DNA of 41,722 bases from positions 1-41,722 of the forward strand of contig CASERN010000014.1 of NCBI GenBank assembly GCA_949290355.1, read 5' to 3'. Below are positions 6,849 to 17,767 of this stretch, piece after piece; position 1 is the first letter of the stretch, and each line of letters opens with the position of its first letter. A model generated the notes under the pieces. It ran no database searches, was not told the DNA's origin, and was given only the letters and a program-made list of their open reading frames with translations. Source of the stretch: an uncultured bacterium (lineage in GTDB: Bacteria; Cyanobacteriota; Vampirovibrionia; Gastranaerophilales; Gastranaerophilaceae). A program made the position numbers and the translations under genes.

Positions 6849-9800
6849 TTATTTTTCCCCTGTAACTCTCTTAGCTCTATAATCTGTAAAGCCGGATAAT
6901 TTTAATAATCCCTTGAGTGGACTTCCGGTTAGAACATCTGCAGCACCAGATACCTCTGTTCCTATAGATGTCATTGGTACTCCGGTAGAAGCTTCTGTAA
7001 ACAATGAAATAGCGTTAAATAAATCTTTTGGTGTTATATCTCCTTTGTTTATTTTACGAGCTGTATTCCCTAATTTTGCAGCTGCAGTATCAAACCAATT
7101 ACCTGTTGTAGCCCTTTCCCCTCTTATTCCAGAATAGATGGTATTTATAAACATTCCTGCAATTGGTACAAAAGTAACTCCGCCGATTATAGATTTCCAA
7201 AAATCTTCTTTTAATTCATCATCTCCGCCACCTGTAGCTGCAATGATAGGAGATAATGAAGAAGCAAGATTAAATAAAAATGGAAATAAAAACATGTAGC
7301 AACCGACTAATTTAATCATATTTAAGCCAGTTTCTTTTGATGGGTTTTGTTTGAATCTTATAATTGCATTTGAGGCAGTTCTAAAATATTGCCATGGTGT
7401 ATTTTGGTAGGCAAAAAACATTTTTGCAAGCGGTTGATGGGCTGCATTTCTTTGTATATTTGACAATGTTGAAGGAATGCTTGACTGCTGATCGTTTACC
7501 GTTTTTTCTATAAATATCCTTATTGCCTGTTCTTCTGAATACCCTTTATCAAGTAAGCAATCTATGTATGGCTTACCGCCTAAAATAATTGCCCCCATAT
7601 CACCATATCTAACATTTGATGAGAATATCTCATCAAAAAGGCTTATTTTTGCAAACATTCTTTGCTCAAGCTGTCTTTTTAACGCATCAGTTGATCCGCC
7701 TCTGCCAAACCTATCTTTTAAGTATGGAATATTCATCATGTAATTTATATTGTTTTTCCATTCCGTTGGAGTAAAGGTTTGCTGTGCGAATTTCTTCCAC
7801 CATTCACCAGCTGACACATATTCATCTCCTACCCCATAGTTCATAAATGACATGACCTGTTTTAAACCAACTTGCGGTTTTAAAAATATTTGTGCTTTGA
7901 TGACGTTATTTTCTATCTTTCCGATAAATGACTCCGCCTCTGAAATTGTGCTTTGTTGTCCACTGTACAAATTGGCAGTAACAAGTTGCATAAATTCTTT
8001 TGCGGTATCATCACCCCAGACAGTTTTTATTTTTTTCTGTAGATCACTATCTTTAAAAACGCTGTTCATTATGTCTAATTGTTCACCCATAATAATAAGC
8101 GTGTTAGCTTTTTCAATATGGTCAAATAAAACAGCAACCGGATTGGCAGGGGCAATTCTTACCCCTGGACCAGCTGTTCTTTGTTTTTGCATTCTCTGAT
8201 TCGTATTGAGCTGAGAATACTGATTAAACATTTCCAGCATTTTTACATCTTGAGTTTCCGACTTACGAGGGAAGTAAGCGTTGACCTTGCCGAGATCTGT
8301 ATGATATTTTTTAATGTGATACTGATTTAGTTGTGGATAATACTTTTCAGCAGCCATTTGCAAAATATCACCCATCATTTTTTCTTGTTCTGTTAGTTCA
8401 TTTAATAGCTGATCAAATTCAAATTTATCAAATTGACCTTTCGGCGGAGTTGTTTCATCCCCCATATCTGTAAGCATTTTATAAGAAATACTATTTTTAG
8501 ATTGAATGTAATAATATAATAATTCCATTCTTGAAAGCTCAATTGGTTCTTCATCCCATTCTTTATATTCATAGGAATCCTTTCTTACATTGACAACTCT
8601 ATCTGTAAAAGTTTTTCCGGTTTCTGGATCTGTATGTGTAACTCTATAAGTTCCATTAACCTTATCAGGAGTGTATCTTTGTTTTATTTTAAATTCCTTT
8701 TTGGTCATATCAATAAATCTATTAAATAATTGAATATCTCTAAATCTACCAGTATAACCAAAGACCTTAGCTATCTTTTCAAGAACTTCATTTCTATCAG
8801 CACCAACCTGTGCATCTTTCATTGCATATAAATAATCAAGGGTAAATTTATTTTTAATTTCCTTGTTGAACATCATTTCTAAAGCGGAGTTCAAATTAAA
8901 ACCGTGCCTATATGCTTGTTCAAGTTTAGATACCTTACCTTTATGCGTATCAACAGCTCTTGCACACTCATCTATTAAATTGATATTTTGCATTCTCCGC
9001 TCAAAATCAATTTCATCTCTTGCAAGTTTAGCAGTGAATTTTGCGTTTTGAATTTTATCAAGCAGATCTTTTAAAAATTCTGTTGTATTATACAAGCTAC
9101 CATTTATACGGTATTTTATAAACATTTCCTCTATGACTTTATAATAGTCATTATCATTTACTGTATCTGCTTCATAAGTTATATTCGCTTCTTCATTAAC
9201 AATTTGATCATACATATCCTGTAATGTATCAATTTTCATACGATTCAATTCTCTTAAACGAGTAAATAACTTATTTGCCGGATAAGTATATTTTGTTTTC
9301 TTAATGCCGTTCTGCCATTCATGAATTGTTTGTCTAACTTCTCTATCAATATCTGCGGCAAGTTGTTTTCTCATTGAAACGTCTGCAAGTGTTTCAGCGA
9401 AATCCATAACTGTATCAAGATTTCTTTCTATATCACGGAATGAGTTGTATTCTTTTAGTTTGTCAAATATTCTAGCTTTGTCGTATTCAGTCATAAAGTC
9501 TAGTCTTTTTAAAATAGCTCTTGCGTATTCTGCAAATTGAGATGAATAATCTCCGTAACCTTTTAACGTTGCGGCATATAGCTTTAAATCTTCTTTGGCT
9601 TGCTCGAACTTAGAAAGAGATTGGTAACGGTCTATTTCGTTTGTTTCACTTTCCCATTTTTTTTCAATATCTTCTTGTATGTACGGATGTAATCTATCAA
9701 ACCATTCATAATAAGCTAACATTGGAATAGTTTTATCATCAGCATTTTTATAGGCATCTAATAATGCTTCAAGTTCATACTGATTTTTCTGAGCTTCTTC

Positions 9801-12800
9801 TTCTGTTAAAATACCAAACTCATCAACATTTTCTGTATCATAAAGATATCTATTTTCAACAATGACATCATACGCCTCAAGAGCAAGCTCTGAATCTGCT
9901 CCTGCTTCCGCATTATTATAGCTAACCCCTGGGTCATTAAAGAATTCGCCCCATTCTGGCAAAAAACCGTCATTTGCAGAAAACTCATCATCTAATTCTG
10001 AAAGAAATTCGTATATTCTTTCCGCTTGATGCTTGATACCTTTATTCTTTTTACCATAAGCAGTATTTTTATTGCCGAGAATCATTTGTAATTGTTTTTT
10101 ACTTTTTATGAATTCCCGACCTTCTTTTGAATGTTGCAGAGCATAATAAATAATATCGTAGGCAGTATCTCTATATCTGCGTTGACGTTCTGTTAATTGA
10201 TTAGGGTTAATTGTAGTTTTAAGTCCTTCATCATCAAACTGGAGTTCTGCATATCTTTTTGCTTTATATAATAGCTGTTCTGCTTCTTGTTTTTGTGCAT
10301 TATGAATACTTCCGCCCAATAAATCTTCAAAAACTTGTTCTGTTTCTGGATCAAGGAAGAAATCTTCTGCATTAACAAGAGTAGAATATAAATCATTAAG
10401 CCACTTCTTAAAATTTTCAAAAGCTCGTTTTAATCCGTAAGTCGGTGCTTTTCCACTTCTTACATACGCAACGAAACCATTGGCAAACTTTTCATGTTGT
10501 GCAACAGTATATTCAATGCCATCATAGCGTAACCATTTATTAACATTCAAGAGCATTTCTCTTGCACGTTCATTTTCCCTAGCCATGTTGTTCAATGTTA
10601 TTAAATATACGTGTGCGAATTCATGCAGCAATGTAGACTTATCTGCTTTTTTATTTAAAAGCGTAATAAGATTGTCTTTCATGGTTCCATCAAAATTATA
10701 TCTTTGATAAGTGTAACCACGTACATTATTTATATCATTTTGAAGATCATTTGAATCATCAATCGACTGGAATAATATTAAGTTATTATTTTCATTTCTA
10801 ATTTGGACTTTGCTAAATAGCCTGTCAAACGCATCAAATATACGTTTCCGTTCTTCTGTATCTGCTGGAAACCATTCAACTATCAAACTTCTGTCGTCTG
10901 TGGAATCTTTATTTTCAGTTTGATTTTGTATTCTTTCAGCTATGGCAGAAAGGTCAAAGCTATATTGTAAAGCTTCATCTTGAACTAGGAAATGGTTAGT
11001 ATATTGTTTTTGGTTTATTTTATTAAGAATATAACTTGCAAAAGCTCTTGCCCCAAGTTCGGTATCTTGTGTCCAATAATTACCACTACCTTTTTCTATT
11101 TGGTTGAGTTTTGCGGCATTGTTATAATAATTAGTATATTTTTTTGAAGCTTGTGCTAAAGCTTCAACTTGTTGCAACTTTAAAATTTGATATTCTAAAT
11201 TATTTAATTTTGAAAGATTGTCAAAGGTTCTTCTTCTTTCTTCTAACATTTCTACAAATTTTTTATCCAACTCATCACGTTCTGCCTTAATGTCAATAGA
11301 ATCAACTCTGTTCAGAATATCGTCAATAAAGCTATTTATCTGAGCAGAGTGTTTGGATTTACGGAAAGATTTTTTTATATCATTTGCATAATATTCTATA
11401 TTATGCTCAATGCGTTCTTTCATAATGTTTTTCTTTGTGTTTAACTCATTCTCTGTAAGAGGTGCAAACTTCATTTGTTCTCGTATTTCAGATAATGCAT
11501 TGTAGATATCTTCTCTCAAAAAGCCTTGAGTTTTCAGAGTAAGAGCTGGAGTGCCGGAAAAATCCTTTCCTTTTGATTGATCGCCAAAATAGTAATCAAG
11601 GGCATGCCACCATTCATGAGCAAGTGAACCTGCACCGGATTTTCTAGTTAAATTTATTTCATTATATTCTGGAATAAAATGTCCAGCTGCACGGCTGCGA
11701 CCTTGAGCCCCAAATGCAAGACCGAGTTTTCCGCCCAAGCTTAATGCTTTAGGTGGAATATTCAAAATTTCTGCAAGGTCATATAACGAATCATAGGCTA
11801 AATTTACAAAGTCTTGTCTTTCGGATTGTTTTGTCCAATTGCCAAAATTTATACCTCTAAACCCAAAAACTTCAATTAAAGCCTCTGGTCTAACGTTTTG
11901 ATTATTTTGCCTACGGGGTATATAATTTCTCATTTTAGAAAAATCAACTGTAAAAGAGTTTTGATTTGCTTGTAAATAATCGTATATTTTTTGAGCATAT
12001 AATTCAGCGATCTCTTTTGAAGGTAAATTGGTAGAAGAAATAATCATTCCGCTTTTTCTGTCTGCAATAAACCACCCACGATAATTTTGATTTACTTCAA
12101 ATTTCTTTTGCCATCCTGTTAAATTTTCTGTAGCTTTTTTATTATCATTATTATCAGAAGAATAGGCTTTTACTAATTTATCAATATCTTTACTAGATTG
12201 ATAATCAAGATATAATGAATTTACAAATTTATTACCACCTACAATTACAGCTTTATAGTTATATTCTGGGTATGCTCTAAACACATTGCTAATTGGCTTA
12301 TTTTCGGAGTTAGGAAATATTCTTTTAAATAAGTCATTATTAAATTGAGAAGTTGAAAGGTTAGTAATGAGTTCATTGTTATCTTTTGCAAATTGAATTG
12401 TTTTTTCAACAACTTCATTTACAAAATCGTAATAAGTTTTTTGGCTCTTCAAGTTATCATAACCGCTTGCTGGTTTAGAGTTTATTTTGGAGTAAACATA
12501 TAAAACATAAGCTGCAGAGCGATCAGATAAGCCTTGTTCTTTTAATTCTTGGAATGTCGGTATTTGAACAATATATTTTTTTGCAACATACTTACTGCGG
12601 AGCAAATCATTCATATTTTCTAATTCAGCCCAAGTATATTGCTTTTTATTCTTTTTTAAATTTCCTAACAACGAATCTCCAACATCATTTATTTGTTCAG
12701 TTGTCTTAGGTGTTGTTACATCACTTTCAGTATATGATGATTTGATTTTTAGTTGGACGGGTTGATTATCTGTTTCTTGAGGAACAAAAATTTGTTCTTG

Positions 12801-15638
12801 TTGAAACAGATTCATTTGTAATACATTCTCGAAATTTAAACTTATTTGCCCAGGGGATGTTCTAATTCTCTTACGTTGAAAATATATATTAGGATTTTCA
12901 GTATCGAAAGTTCCTTTATTATTCACAGATTTTATTTGTTCTGGTTCAAAGACGACATACTCTGACCAATCACCCGAACGCATAATAATACCATCATGAC
13001 CTTTTTCCTTAATATGTGAAGTTATCTGATTTATTTGGTCTTGAGCAAAATGTATAAGTCCATCAGAATCTAATCTAAAATTAAACTCTGAAACATCAAG
13101 ATAATCTGCTATTTCTTCAATAGTTTTAAAATCGTTTATTACAAAAGGATTATCTATTTTTAAATAAACTGGCATTTGTTTAGTGCCGTAAGGGGTTTCT
13201 TTATTGCCAAAATAGAAGCCTTTCCCCCAAATTCCCATATCTGTAGCAGTACCAATTTTAGACTGATCAAAAGTTTCAAAGTCCGCATTTGTACCATGAT
13301 AAACAACAAGTGGCTGACCGCTTTCATCAACAACTTTGCTATCACCAAACCATTTCTTGAAAAATCTACTATCTGTACCTTTCGTTTCCCATTCTTTTCT
13401 TGCTACAGCAGTCTGGTTATTTTCTGCTCCAGCGGTTTCTATTGATTGATATTTAGGTTGAATAGTTGTCCTGTTTACACTGTTATTTAATGCAGCTTTT
13501 AATGCAGCCGCAAGCTGAGACTCTGATTGCTCATAATTGCTAATTAAAGCCTCTGCTCTGCTTTTATCAATATCCGCAAGAGTACCATCCTTGATATCTT
13601 GCAGTAGCTGCATTTCTCCTACCCTATTGTTTAGTTCTGTTTCATCAGAAAAATCTTCCGGCAAATTATCATATTCAGCAAATAATTGATCAATTTTATC
13701 ATCAATTATTTTACTATTATTATATTCAACTCTACCTTGCAATAAAGTTGCTTCATCTTGCTTATATTGCTCGTATGCCTGTTCGTCTGTCATATTTTGC
13801 AAATTTATTGCAAATTTCTTTTCTGCATCATCAAGGCTAATCCCCCATTCTTTTGCAGAATTGGCAACTATTTCTGAGAATACATTCGCCGTTTGTAAAG
13901 CCTCATCATCTTCTCGTCCGGCATTCTTTAATTGTGTGTAATAGCGATTTTGCAATTCTTTTCTTTGCTGCATGTCCTCATTGGCATAGCTTGACACATC
14001 AATTAAGCCTTCTGTAGTTAATTCTGAAATTTTCTTTTCTTTTTCTCTTTCAGATAAAGAGTTCATAACTTCAAGAATTTCATCATCAGAAGCTCCGTTT
14101 CTTTCCATATAATTGCCAAGAACATGTGAAGCTACAGAAAGGGTACCACCTTGCAGAGCAATTGCACCTGCAAGTACAGCCCACTCATCTGGAGATTTAA
14201 AAACAGCTTTAGCATAATTTTCAAGCGTTCTTTCTTGATCTCCAGTTCCCAGCGTTAAGTTTAGAACGTCTGCAACAACTTCTTCCCCAAGTTCTTCAAG
14301 AAAGCCATCAAATCTTGTCATATCTTTTAAAAACTCATAGGTTTTTCCTTGTAGTTTTAATTTGTTAAGGATTTCATATCTTTTAGCTAATTCCGGCAAG
14401 GCTTTATCTACAAATTTAGTAAGCTTAGGTTGAGATGCTAAATATTTACTTATCGGAGTGCCGATATATTTTGCAGTTGCTGCCGATAAACCTTTTACTG
14501 GCATTCCAAGTAAACCGCCGGAATATTCAGAGGCAAACTCAACAAAGGTTTGCCCCAGCGATTTTAGAAAAGATATTGCTGGTTTTTCAGTGGCTTCCTT
14601 AAAAATATAGCTTCCTTTGTCGGTAAATTCCATACCGTTATTAAGTAAACGATTTTGTAAGGTTTGGTAAGTATCATTCCACCCTGTTGGCAATAATGTA
14701 TTGGCGGCTCCACCTTTCGCAATATTGCCTAGATGGTATAGTGCTGTTTGTCCAGTAGTTGCACCGCTAGCAAGTTCGGGCATTAAGCCTAATCCTTTTA
14801 ATACCCATTGTCCGGTCGCTATTTCTCCAGAAAAACGTATCATTGAAGGAAGAATACCATCCGCAATTTGACCACCCCAAGTATAACCTCTTACATTTTC
14901 TTCTTGCCTTTTGTTGAGCCTGTAATTAAGGTAATTTAATTCATCTTGTCTTATCGGTTGGCTGTTTCTGATTTTTTCTTGTATTTCACGTTCTTTTTTA
15001 TCATCAGCACCACCAATAAAACCACCAATAAAAGGAATCCACTCACCAGAAGCAAAACTATTTCCCAATGATTCGGTAAAATTTATTTTACCAGTTTTCT
15101 CGGTTGTATTTTGTGATTCAATTATATTTTTAACAATAGGATCTGCAGGAGCATTAACTTGAGCTTGATAACTTGCGTTCCCCATTCTGTCAAGAGCAGC
15201 TCCAGCTCTATCCCAAAAAGAGGCAGTTCCTTCATTTACTCTTTTGTTACGTTCTTGTTTTTGCCTAAAATTCTCTTCTATTTTTTTGCGAACAGCTTCA
15301 TTTCTAGGACTATTTCTTAAAGCTTGTTCCACCGGATTGAAATTAACGTTATTGTCTATATTGTTATAAGTGCCATTAAATTCTATAGCTCTATTTTGTG
15401 CATATTCAAAAGGAGTAACGCCGCCTTTGTTTTTCCATTCTTTTATTTTACCAGTATCATTAGCCGACTGTTTAGTGATAGGTTTCAGCTCATTTATGGT
15501 TTCACTATACTGTTGTCTTATAGCGGAATCATCAATCCCTGTGGCTCTTAAATAATCTATATTTGACTTAACATCCTCAACTGATATCCCGTTTAGATTA
15601 AGGATATTCATTTCATCTTGTGTTATATCTACTGACAT
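6849..15638 (-). CDS. giant polyvalent internal virion protein (ART, two HExxH motifs, LPD38-like)
   Basis: A 2929-aa protein. Around residues 755-915 is an ADP-ribosyltransferase-like domain of the polyvalent-protein type: WFGDSKVVDESGQPLVVYHGT with H781, GKGFYFG, and EYVVFEPEQIKSV. An LPD1-like domain includes LGLAFGAQGRSRAAGHF and HEWWH at 1341-1345. A second peptidase-like motif, LHEFAH, has HEFAH at 1672-1676. Long charged helical stretches follow. The C-terminal about 190 aa resemble LPD38, with hydrophobic segments near 2776-2800 and 2813-2836. It occupies the position of T7 gp16 (internal core protein ejected into the host), between the gp15-like gene and the fibre, and probably enters the cell with the DNA. 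ATG 15638 has AGAGGT upstream. Activity of each domain is untested. Confidence 0.82.
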   Translation of the reverse strand: MSVDITQDEMNILNLNGISVEDVKSNIDYLRATGIDDSAIRQQYSETINELKPITKQSANDTGKIKEWKNKGGVTPFEYAQNRAIEFNGTYNNIDNNVNFNPVEQALRNSPRNEAVRKKIEENFRQKQERNKRVNEGTASFWDRAGAALDRMGNASYQAQVNAPADPIVKNIIESQNTTEKTGKINFTESLGNSFASGEWIPFIGGFIGGADDKKEREIQEKIRNSQPIRQDELNYLNYRLNKRQEENVRGYTWGGQIADGILPSMIRFSGEIATGQWVLKGLGLMPELASGATTGQTALYHLGNIAKGGAANTLLPTGWNDTYQTLQNRLLNNGMEFTDKGSYIFKEATEKPAISFLKSLGQTFVEFASEYSGGLLGMPVKGLSAATAKYIGTPISKYLASQPKLTKFVDKALPELAKRYEILNKLKLQGKTYEFLKDMTRFDGFLEELGEEVVADVLNLTLGTGDQERTLENYAKAVFKSPDEWAVLAGAIALQGGTLSVASHVLGNYMERNGASDDEILEVMNSLSEREKEKKISELTTEGLIDVSSYANEDMQQRKELQNRYYTQLKNAGREDDEALQTANVFSEIVANSAKEWGISLDDAEKKFAINLQNMTDEQAYEQYKQDEATLLQGRVEYNNSKIIDDKIDQLFAEYDNLPEDFSDETELNNRVGEMQLLQDIKDGTLADIDKSRAEALISNYEQSESQLAAALKAALNNSVNRTTIQPKYQSIETAGAENNQTAVARKEWETKGTDSRFFKKWFGDSKVVDESGQPLVVYHGTNADFETFDQSKIGTATDMGIWGKGFYFGNKETPYGTKQMPVYLKIDNPFVINDFKTIEEIADYLDVSEFNFRLDSDGLIHFAQDQINQITSHIKEKGHDGIIMRSGDWSEYVVFEPEQIKSVNNKGTFDTENPNIYFQRKRIRTSPGQISLNFENVLQMNLFQQEQIFVPQETDNQPVQLKIKSSYTESDVTTPKTTEQINDVGDSLLGNLKKNKKQYTWAELENMNDLLRSKYVAKKYIVQIPTFQELKEQGLSDRSAAYVLYVYSKINSKPASGYDNLKSQKTYYDFVNEVVEKTIQFAKDNNELITNLSTSQFNNDLFKRIFPNSENKPISNVFRAYPEYNYKAVIVGGNKFVNSLYLDYQSSKDIDKLVKAYSSDNNDNKKATENLTGWQKKFEVNQNYRGWFIADRKSGMIISSTNLPSKEIAELYAQKIYDYLQANQNSFTVDFSKMRNYIPRRQNNQNVRPEALIEVFGFRGINFGNWTKQSERQDFVNLAYDSLYDLAEILNIPPKALSLGGKLGLAFGAQGRSRAAGHFIPEYNEINLTRKSGAGSLAHEWWHALDYYFGDQSKGKDFSGTPALTLKTQGFLREDIYNALSEIREQMKFAPLTENELNTKKNIMKERIEHNIEYYANDIKKSFRKSKHSAQINSFIDDILNRVDSIDIKAERDELDKKFVEMLEERRRTFDNLSKLNNLEYQILKLQQVEALAQASKKYTNYYNNAAKLNQIEKGSGNYWTQDTELGARAFASYILNKINQKQYTNHFLVQDEALQYSFDLSAIAERIQNQTENKDSTDDRSLIVEWFPADTEERKRIFDAFDRLFSKVQIRNENNNLILFQSIDDSNDLQNDINNVRGYTYQRYNFDGTMKDNLITLLNKKADKSTLLHEFAHVYLITLNNMARENERAREMLLNVNKWLRYDGIEYTVAQHEKFANGFVAYVRSGKAPTYGLKRAFENFKKWLNDLYSTLVNAEDFFLDPETEQVFEDLLGGSIHNAQKQEAEQLLYKAKRYAELQFDDEGLKTTINPNQLTERQRRYRDTAYDIIYYALQHSKEGREFIKSKKQLQMILGNKNTAYGKKNKGIKHQAERIYEFLSELDDEFSANDGFLPEWGEFFNDPGVSYNNAEAGADSELALEAYDVIVENRYLYDTENVDEFGILTEEEAQKNQYELEALLDAYKNADDKTIPMLAYYEWFDRLHPYIQEDIEKKWESETNEIDRYQSLSKFEQAKEDLKLYAATLKGYGDYSSQFAEYARAILKRLDFMTEYDKARIFDKLKEYNSFRDIERNLDTVMDFAETLADVSMRKQLAADIDREVRQTIHEWQNGIKKTKYTYPANKLFTRLRELNRMKIDTLQDMYDQIVNEEANITYEADTVNDNDYYKVIEEMFIKYRINGSLYNTTEFLKDLLDKIQNAKFTAKLARDEIDFERRMQNINLIDECARAVDTHKGKVSKLEQAYRHGFNLNSALEMMFNKEIKNKFTLDYLYAMKDAQVGADRNEVLEKIAKVFGYTGRFRDIQLFNRFIDMTKKEFKIKQRYTPDKVNGTYRVTHTDPETGKTFTDRVVNVRKDSYEYKEWDEEPIELSRMELLYYYIQSKNSISYKMLTDMGDETTPPKGQFDKFEFDQLLNELTEQEKMMGDILQMAAEKYYPQLNQYHIKKYHTDLGKVNAYFPRKSETQDVKMLEMFNQYSQLNTNQRMQKQRTAGPGVRIAPANPVAVLFDHIEKANTLIIMGEQLDIMNSVFKDSDLQKKIKTVWGDDTAKEFMQLVTANLYSGQQSTISEAESFIGKIENNVIKAQIFLKPQVGLKQVMSFMNYGVGDEYVSAGEWWKKFAQQTFTPTEWKNNINYMMNIPYLKDRFGRGGSTDALKRQLEQRMFAKISLFDEIFSSNVRYGDMGAIILGGKPYIDCLLDKGYSEEQAIRIFIEKTVNDQQSSIPSTLSNIQRNAAHQPLAKMFFAYQNTPWQYFRTASNAIIRFKQNPSKETGLNMIKLVGCYMFLFPFLFNLASSLSPIIAATGGGDDELKEDFWKSIIGGVTFVPIAGMFINTIYSGIRGERATTGNWFDTAAAKLGNTARKINKGDITPKDLFNAISLFTEASTGVPMTSIGTEVSGAADVLTGSPLKGLLKLSGFTDYRAKRVTGEK

Positions 15639-15646
15639 TTATACCT

Positions 15647-17755
15647 CTAAAAACTATAAACATTATTTCTACTTACAATATTTACTGGGGCTGCAGGTCT
15701 AGCAGGATTTGCATTGATTAACGTTACATGAGCATGGTTGACATGATTTGTACCATGTTGTTTATCATATCTACGTTCATCAACAATTTTTCTATTACCA
15801 GCGAAACGAGTTAGGATTACCGGATCAGAAGTGCCGATAGCTTGCACTGTAGGTAGAGAAAGTAATTTTTCATAAATCCTAATTCTATTTTGAGCGGAAT
15901 GTTCAGACATAGAAACATCAGCTGCCCTACCTTCTCTATGCTTTGAACCCGCTTGATCTCTGAATCTACTTGTAACAGTTACATTAAGTCCTAATTGAGA
16001 ACCTATTTCCGGTATTTGATTATCTGCAAAATAGGTTAATACTTTTTGTTCGTTAGGTCTAGGTGTAGTATATGCAATGTTTCTCATTGTTATAGCATTT
16101 GATTTAAGACCATCAACTCTTTGCTGTGCATAGGTTTTCTTTTCTTGAACTTTTTGATTTAATCTATTATTTATAATTTTTAACTTTTCAGCATCTGGTG
16201 GCATTTCGCCATTATGTTTGGATTGATAATAAGTAAAATCATTTATAACATCACGTATAAAACCTGCACGTTGAGCCATACCTCTTTCTAACTGTTTGTA
16301 TAGCTGCACGCCATCATCACCTTTATAACCTAGTGAATTGGTAATGTTCTGTAATTCAGCATCTGTGATTTTACGACCTCTACGGGCTTCAAGCTCTCTA
16401 GTCATTGCTCTAATCTCAGAAAAAGCAGAAGCTGTTTTACCATCACTTGTAAGTCTCATTGCTTTTAGGGCATCTTTTATCATTTTATCATCATCTTTAA
16501 TTGTTGTATAATAATCCCCTGCTTGAATATCTTGCTGTTTTTTCAAGAAGTTTTTATATTCGCCATCTGATAAATAGCCCCTATATTTGTTTAAATCCTC
16601 TTTTGCAAAACCTTGAGCATTATTCACAGACATATTATATAGAGTTTCCCATACTTGATTATCCGTTTCTGGTTGCCCTTTTGTGTTTATATAATTCATC
16701 AGACTCAATTTTATATTCGGGTCAATATTGTCTGGAATATCATCATAAGATAAAACACCACCAGTTTGAGCTGCTTGAACAGCTTTTGTATAAAATCCAT
16801 TAAGAGCCTCACGCTCTGCAAGATCTCTGAAATGTTCTTGGTCTGAATAATGACGCTTAATTCTTGAAACGGTCATATCAGATAACTCTATATCTTGAAT
16901 CGCTTCTGCTTTTTGAATAGCTTCTTCTTGGCTGACAGAAGAACTAACAATCTGTTCTGCAAGATCTCTTGCTTGATATTTAGTTTCTTCATTTTTAATA
17001 GTGCCAATATACCTAGCGTGATTTTTTGAATCAATTTCATCTTTGTGTTGTTCAAAAAATTCTCCAGCTTTTAAACTTCCTTCTGAGATATAACTATCTA
17101 AAACAGAGCAATATGCAGAAGATTTAGCCTGTTTCTTCATTGCTTCTATCGTGTCCGGATCTAAATTCTGCATCTCTCCTTGCCATTCGATAATTTTCAT
17201 TGCGTTATTTAATTGCGTTTGCATAATGGTGGGATTGTTCCTTGCATTAACCATTCCTTTTATTGCATTATCTAATCCAACTTGACTTTCTGTTTCAGCC
17301 CATATTCCAGTTTGTTTGACATCATGGGCATTAACTCCAGCGTAAATTCTACTTTTTTTATTCTGTATCATAGAATTCATTCTGGATTGATTAAATGGAG
17401 ATATTTTGTTTTTAGATTTATATTCTTGAACAAAATCATCAAAATTTTTCATTATTTCGCCAGATTTGCCAACAGCATCTTTTCCATTTTTGTAGTAATA
17501 TCCAGTGTCTTTATTGTATAAATTGTCTTGCTCCCATTGGTCAATCTGATTTGACATTTCAAGCATTTTGGCATCATCAATTTGTTCAGATATCTTTAAT
17601 GCAGCATTCGCTAGATTGTTAAGTCCGCCACCCATGTTGGATAATGCCTTTGCTTGACCTCCGCCAAACATATCTTCTGTTAATCTATAATTCTGATAAG
17701 GTTGTGGCGTTCCATTTAAACGAACTTGCCTATTATATTCAGGTACTTGTGGCAT
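15647..17755 (-). CDS. internal virion protein with C-terminal M15-like peptidase
   Basis: A 702-aa protein, mostly helical and Q/N/K-rich for the first about 580 residues. The C-terminal domain carries SRFRDQAGSKHREGRAADV with H606 and D613, then NHAHVTL with H674 and H676. These are the zinc ligands of the M15/VanY-type peptidases. Its position between the gp13-like and giant polyvalent genes matches the T7 gp15-like internal core protein. It probably helps DNA ejection, with the peptidase opening the cell-wall peptide network during infection. T7 places its lytic transglycosylase in gp16, so here the wall-opening activity appears to sit in a different protein and chemistry. AGAGGAAAG precedes the ATG. 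Confidence 0.75.
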   Translation of the reverse strand: MPQVPEYNRQVRLNGTPQPYQNYRLTEDMFGGGQAKALSNMGGGLNNLANAALKISEQIDDAKMLEMSNQIDQWEQDNLYNKDTGYYYKNGKDAVGKSGEIMKNFDDFVQEYKSKNKISPFNQSRMNSMIQNKKSRIYAGVNAHDVKQTGIWAETESQVGLDNAIKGMVNARNNPTIMQTQLNNAMKIIEWQGEMQNLDPDTIEAMKKQAKSSAYCSVLDSYISEGSLKAGEFFEQHKDEIDSKNHARYIGTIKNEETKYQARDLAEQIVSSSVSQEEAIQKAEAIQDIELSDMTVSRIKRHYSDQEHFRDLAEREALNGFYTKAVQAAQTGGVLSYDDIPDNIDPNIKLSLMNYINTKGQPETDNQVWETLYNMSVNNAQGFAKEDLNKYRGYLSDGEYKNFLKKQQDIQAGDYYTTIKDDDKMIKDALKAMRLTSDGKTASAFSEIRAMTRELEARRGRKITDAELQNITNSLGYKGDDGVQLYKQLERGMAQRAGFIRDVINDFTYYQSKHNGEMPPDAEKLKIINNRLNQKVQEKKTYAQQRVDGLKSNAITMRNIAYTTPRPNEQKVLTYFADNQIPEIGSQLGLNVTVTSRFRDQAGSKHREGRAADVSMSEHSAQNRIRIYEKLLSLPTVQAIGTSDPVILTRFAGNRKIVDERRYDKQHGTNHVNHAHVTLINANPARPAAPVNIVSRNNVYSF

Positions 17756-17767
17756 TGTCTTTCCTCT

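Noticed and set aside
7852..8199. Plus-strand frame of 115 codons opposite the giant virion gene
   Set aside because: Shadow of a strongly coding minus-strand frame; Cys/Phe/Leu-rich, no ribosome binding site. Several similar plus-strand frames in the late region were dropped for the same reason.
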